From positions 1-6,775 of the forward strand of contig CANGZK010000062.1 in NCBI GenBank assembly GCA_947458565.1: DNA of 6,775 nt. The letters run 5' to 3'. The notes under the pieces are model-generated. The model was not told the DNA's origin. It worked only from the letters and a program-made list of their open reading frames with translations, and did no database searches. The position numbers and the translations under genes were made by a program. This document shows positions 5,879-6,775 of the stretch, piece by piece (position 1 is the first letter of the stretch; each line of letters opens with the position of its first letter). Source of the stretch: Acidimicrobiaceae bacterium. Lineage in GTDB: Bacteria > Actinomycetota > Acidimicrobiia > Acidimicrobiales > Ilumatobacteraceae.

Positions 5879-6585
5879 TGCGCAGCATTTTTGATTCACT
5901 TACACTAATCATTGGCACGCTATCTTTTGTCGGAGCATCTGTTCTCATCATCACCCCACTGCTCACTCGGCACTGGACACGTCGGTGGGTGCGCAAGCGA
6001 CTCGGTGCAACGTCCAACAAAGCTACTGCTACAACTTCGCCAAAAACACTGCCAACCCAACCAGCCATCACCGACTTTCTTGATGCAGTTGCACGTGACG
6101 TGCGCTCCGGATTTTCGCTTGCCGCATCGTTTGTGCAGTGCAGTGATCGTCAGACAGAAAACGAATCGTGGAGCGAGCCCGTTGCACGGCGCTTGCTACA
6201 CGGCATCACACTGAGTGACGCGCTTATTGAGTGCGCACTGCCCACATGGACTCCAGAAGTTCGTTTTGCAAGTCGGACTTTGGCGCTTGCAAGTGCAGGA
6301 GGTTCAGGCGTTGCTTATGCCCTCGAGCACAGTGCATCAATTTTGCGCGAACAACATGGTCTCGCACTCGATCGCGATATGCAATCTGCTCAAGCGCAGC
6401 TCTCTACCAAAGTGCTGACATGGTTGCCCATCGCGGTGTTTACATGGATTTGTATAACTGACCCTGTCGCACGGCTATTTCTAGTGAGCACACCAGCCGG
6501 CATTGGTTGTGTTGCAACAGGCATCACGCTCAATGTCTCTGGTCGCAAGTGGATGTCTCGAATAGTTGGAAATGTTTCGGTATGA
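5875..6585 (+). CDS. tadB: TadB-like inner-membrane platform protein (type II secretion F domain)
   Basis: The protein has 236 residues. An N-terminal membrane helix at about 9-30 is followed by a basic stretch (TRRWVRKR), a cytoplasmic GspF/T2SSF domain at about 65-175 (ITDFLDAVARDVRSGFSLAAS, read in two overlapping parts at 65-85), and two C-terminal helices at about 180-197 and 201-220. AQAQLSTKVLTWLPI (173-187) is the usual transition into the membrane in this family. TadB and TadC form the platform on which TadA acts to extract and polymerise Flp pilin. The ATG at 5875 overlaps the tadA TGA as ATGA (5875-5878). A second ATG follows at 5878, so the exact start may differ by one codon. A longer in-frame upstream start at 5794 would run far into tadA and adds a sequence unlike a TadB N-terminus. 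The assignment to TadB rather than TadC follows from gene order. Confidence 0.86.
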   Translation: MMRSIFDSLTLIIGTLSFVGASVLIITPLLTRHWTRRWVRKRLGATSNKATATTSPKTLPTQPAITDFLDAVARDVRSGFSLAASFVQCSDRQTENESWSEPVARRLLHGITLSDALIECALPTWTPEVRFASRTLALASAGGSGVAYALEHSASILREQHGLALDRDMQSAQAQLSTKVLTWLPIAVFTWICITDPVARLFLVSTPAGIGCVATGITLNVSGRKWMSRIVGNVSV

Positions 6586-6775
6586 CACTCACAATTCTTG
6601 TCATTACGTGTATCGCAATTGGGTTGTATCGGCGTCGCAATCGCAATCTCATCGCCCCACAACTCACCCGTCAACTTCCCGAATTCATTGATGCCATTGT
6701 GTTGCTTTTGCACTCTGGCGCTTCGCCTCCCCAGGCACTCATTGCCGCTCCATCTTGGCTCGAGCCACCCTTGCA
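6582..6775 (+). CDS. tadC: TadC-like inner-membrane platform protein, N-terminal part (cut by the window end)
   Basis: The ATG at 6582 overlaps the tadB TGA (ATGA, 6582-6585), and the frame stays open to the window edge, giving 64 residues. A hydrophobic N-terminal helix (residues 1-15, TLTILVITCIAIGLY) is followed by RRRNR. Then LPEFIDAIVLLLHSGASPPQ marks the start of a GspF/T2SSF domain (compare the LxxFLDxLxxxLxxGxS pattern at the same place in the family). It would pair with TadB to form the platform of the Flp pilus motor. The early position of the domain, with a single short helix before it, fits the small actinobacterial TadC type. The rest of the gene, and any following pilin or TadE-like genes, lie outside. 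Confidence 0.83.
   Translation, partial: MTLTILVITCIAIGLYRRRNRNLIAPQLTRQLPEFIDAIVLLLHSGASPPQALIAAPSWLEPPL

Overview
The window looks like ordinary chromosomal DNA from an actinobacterium. GC content is moderate (I estimate a little above 50%). The support is the actinobacterial-type Bax inhibitor-1 protein, a group 2 sigma-70 factor, and a Tad/Flp pilus locus of the short tadZ-tadA-tadB-tadC type. A freshwater or marine Acidimicrobiia lineage would fit the moderate GC and gene style, but that is inference and the window does not prove it.

Layout, left to right. (1) The last 34 codons of an unidentified plus-strand gene end at 106. (2) A convergent minus-strand gene (103-936) encodes a seven-helix Bax inhibitor-1/YccA family membrane protein; the two stop codons overlap. 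(3) A 149-bp spacer (937-1085) separates that gene from a plus-strand sigma-70 factor (1086-2024). (4) Nineteen bases later come a PfkB-family kinase (2044-2907) and a pseudouridine-5'-phosphate glycosidase (2904-3821), overlapping by 4 bp. This is a psuK-psuG pair for pseudouridine breakdown, apparently co-transcribed with the sigma factor. (5) A minus-strand selenocysteine tRNA gene (selC, anticodon UCA, CCA encoded) lies at 3838-3933. (6) A divergent spacer (3934-4052) carries a perfect 5-bp-arm inverted repeat and leads into the Tad operon: tadZ (4053-4706), tadA (4700-5878), tadB (5875-6585) and the start of tadC (6582 to the window edge). Every junction overlaps, so these genes are very probably translated as one coupled unit.

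How the genes work together. PsuK would phosphorylate pseudouridine and PsuG would split the product into uracil and ribose 5-phosphate, recovering C-glycosidic nucleoside from RNA turnover. TadZ, TadA, TadB and TadC would form the cytoplasmic and inner-membrane motor of a Flp-type pilus; the pilin, prepilin peptidase and remaining parts are not in this window. The tRNA-Sec implies that the genome makes selenoproteins, but selA, selB, selD and any selenoprotein gene lie outside. I see no insertion sequence, CRISPR array, phage gene or undescribed multi-gene system here. The points most worth a second look are selC, the inverted repeat in the selC/tad spacer, the altered P-loop of TadZ and the linkage of a sigma factor to pseudouridine breakdown.
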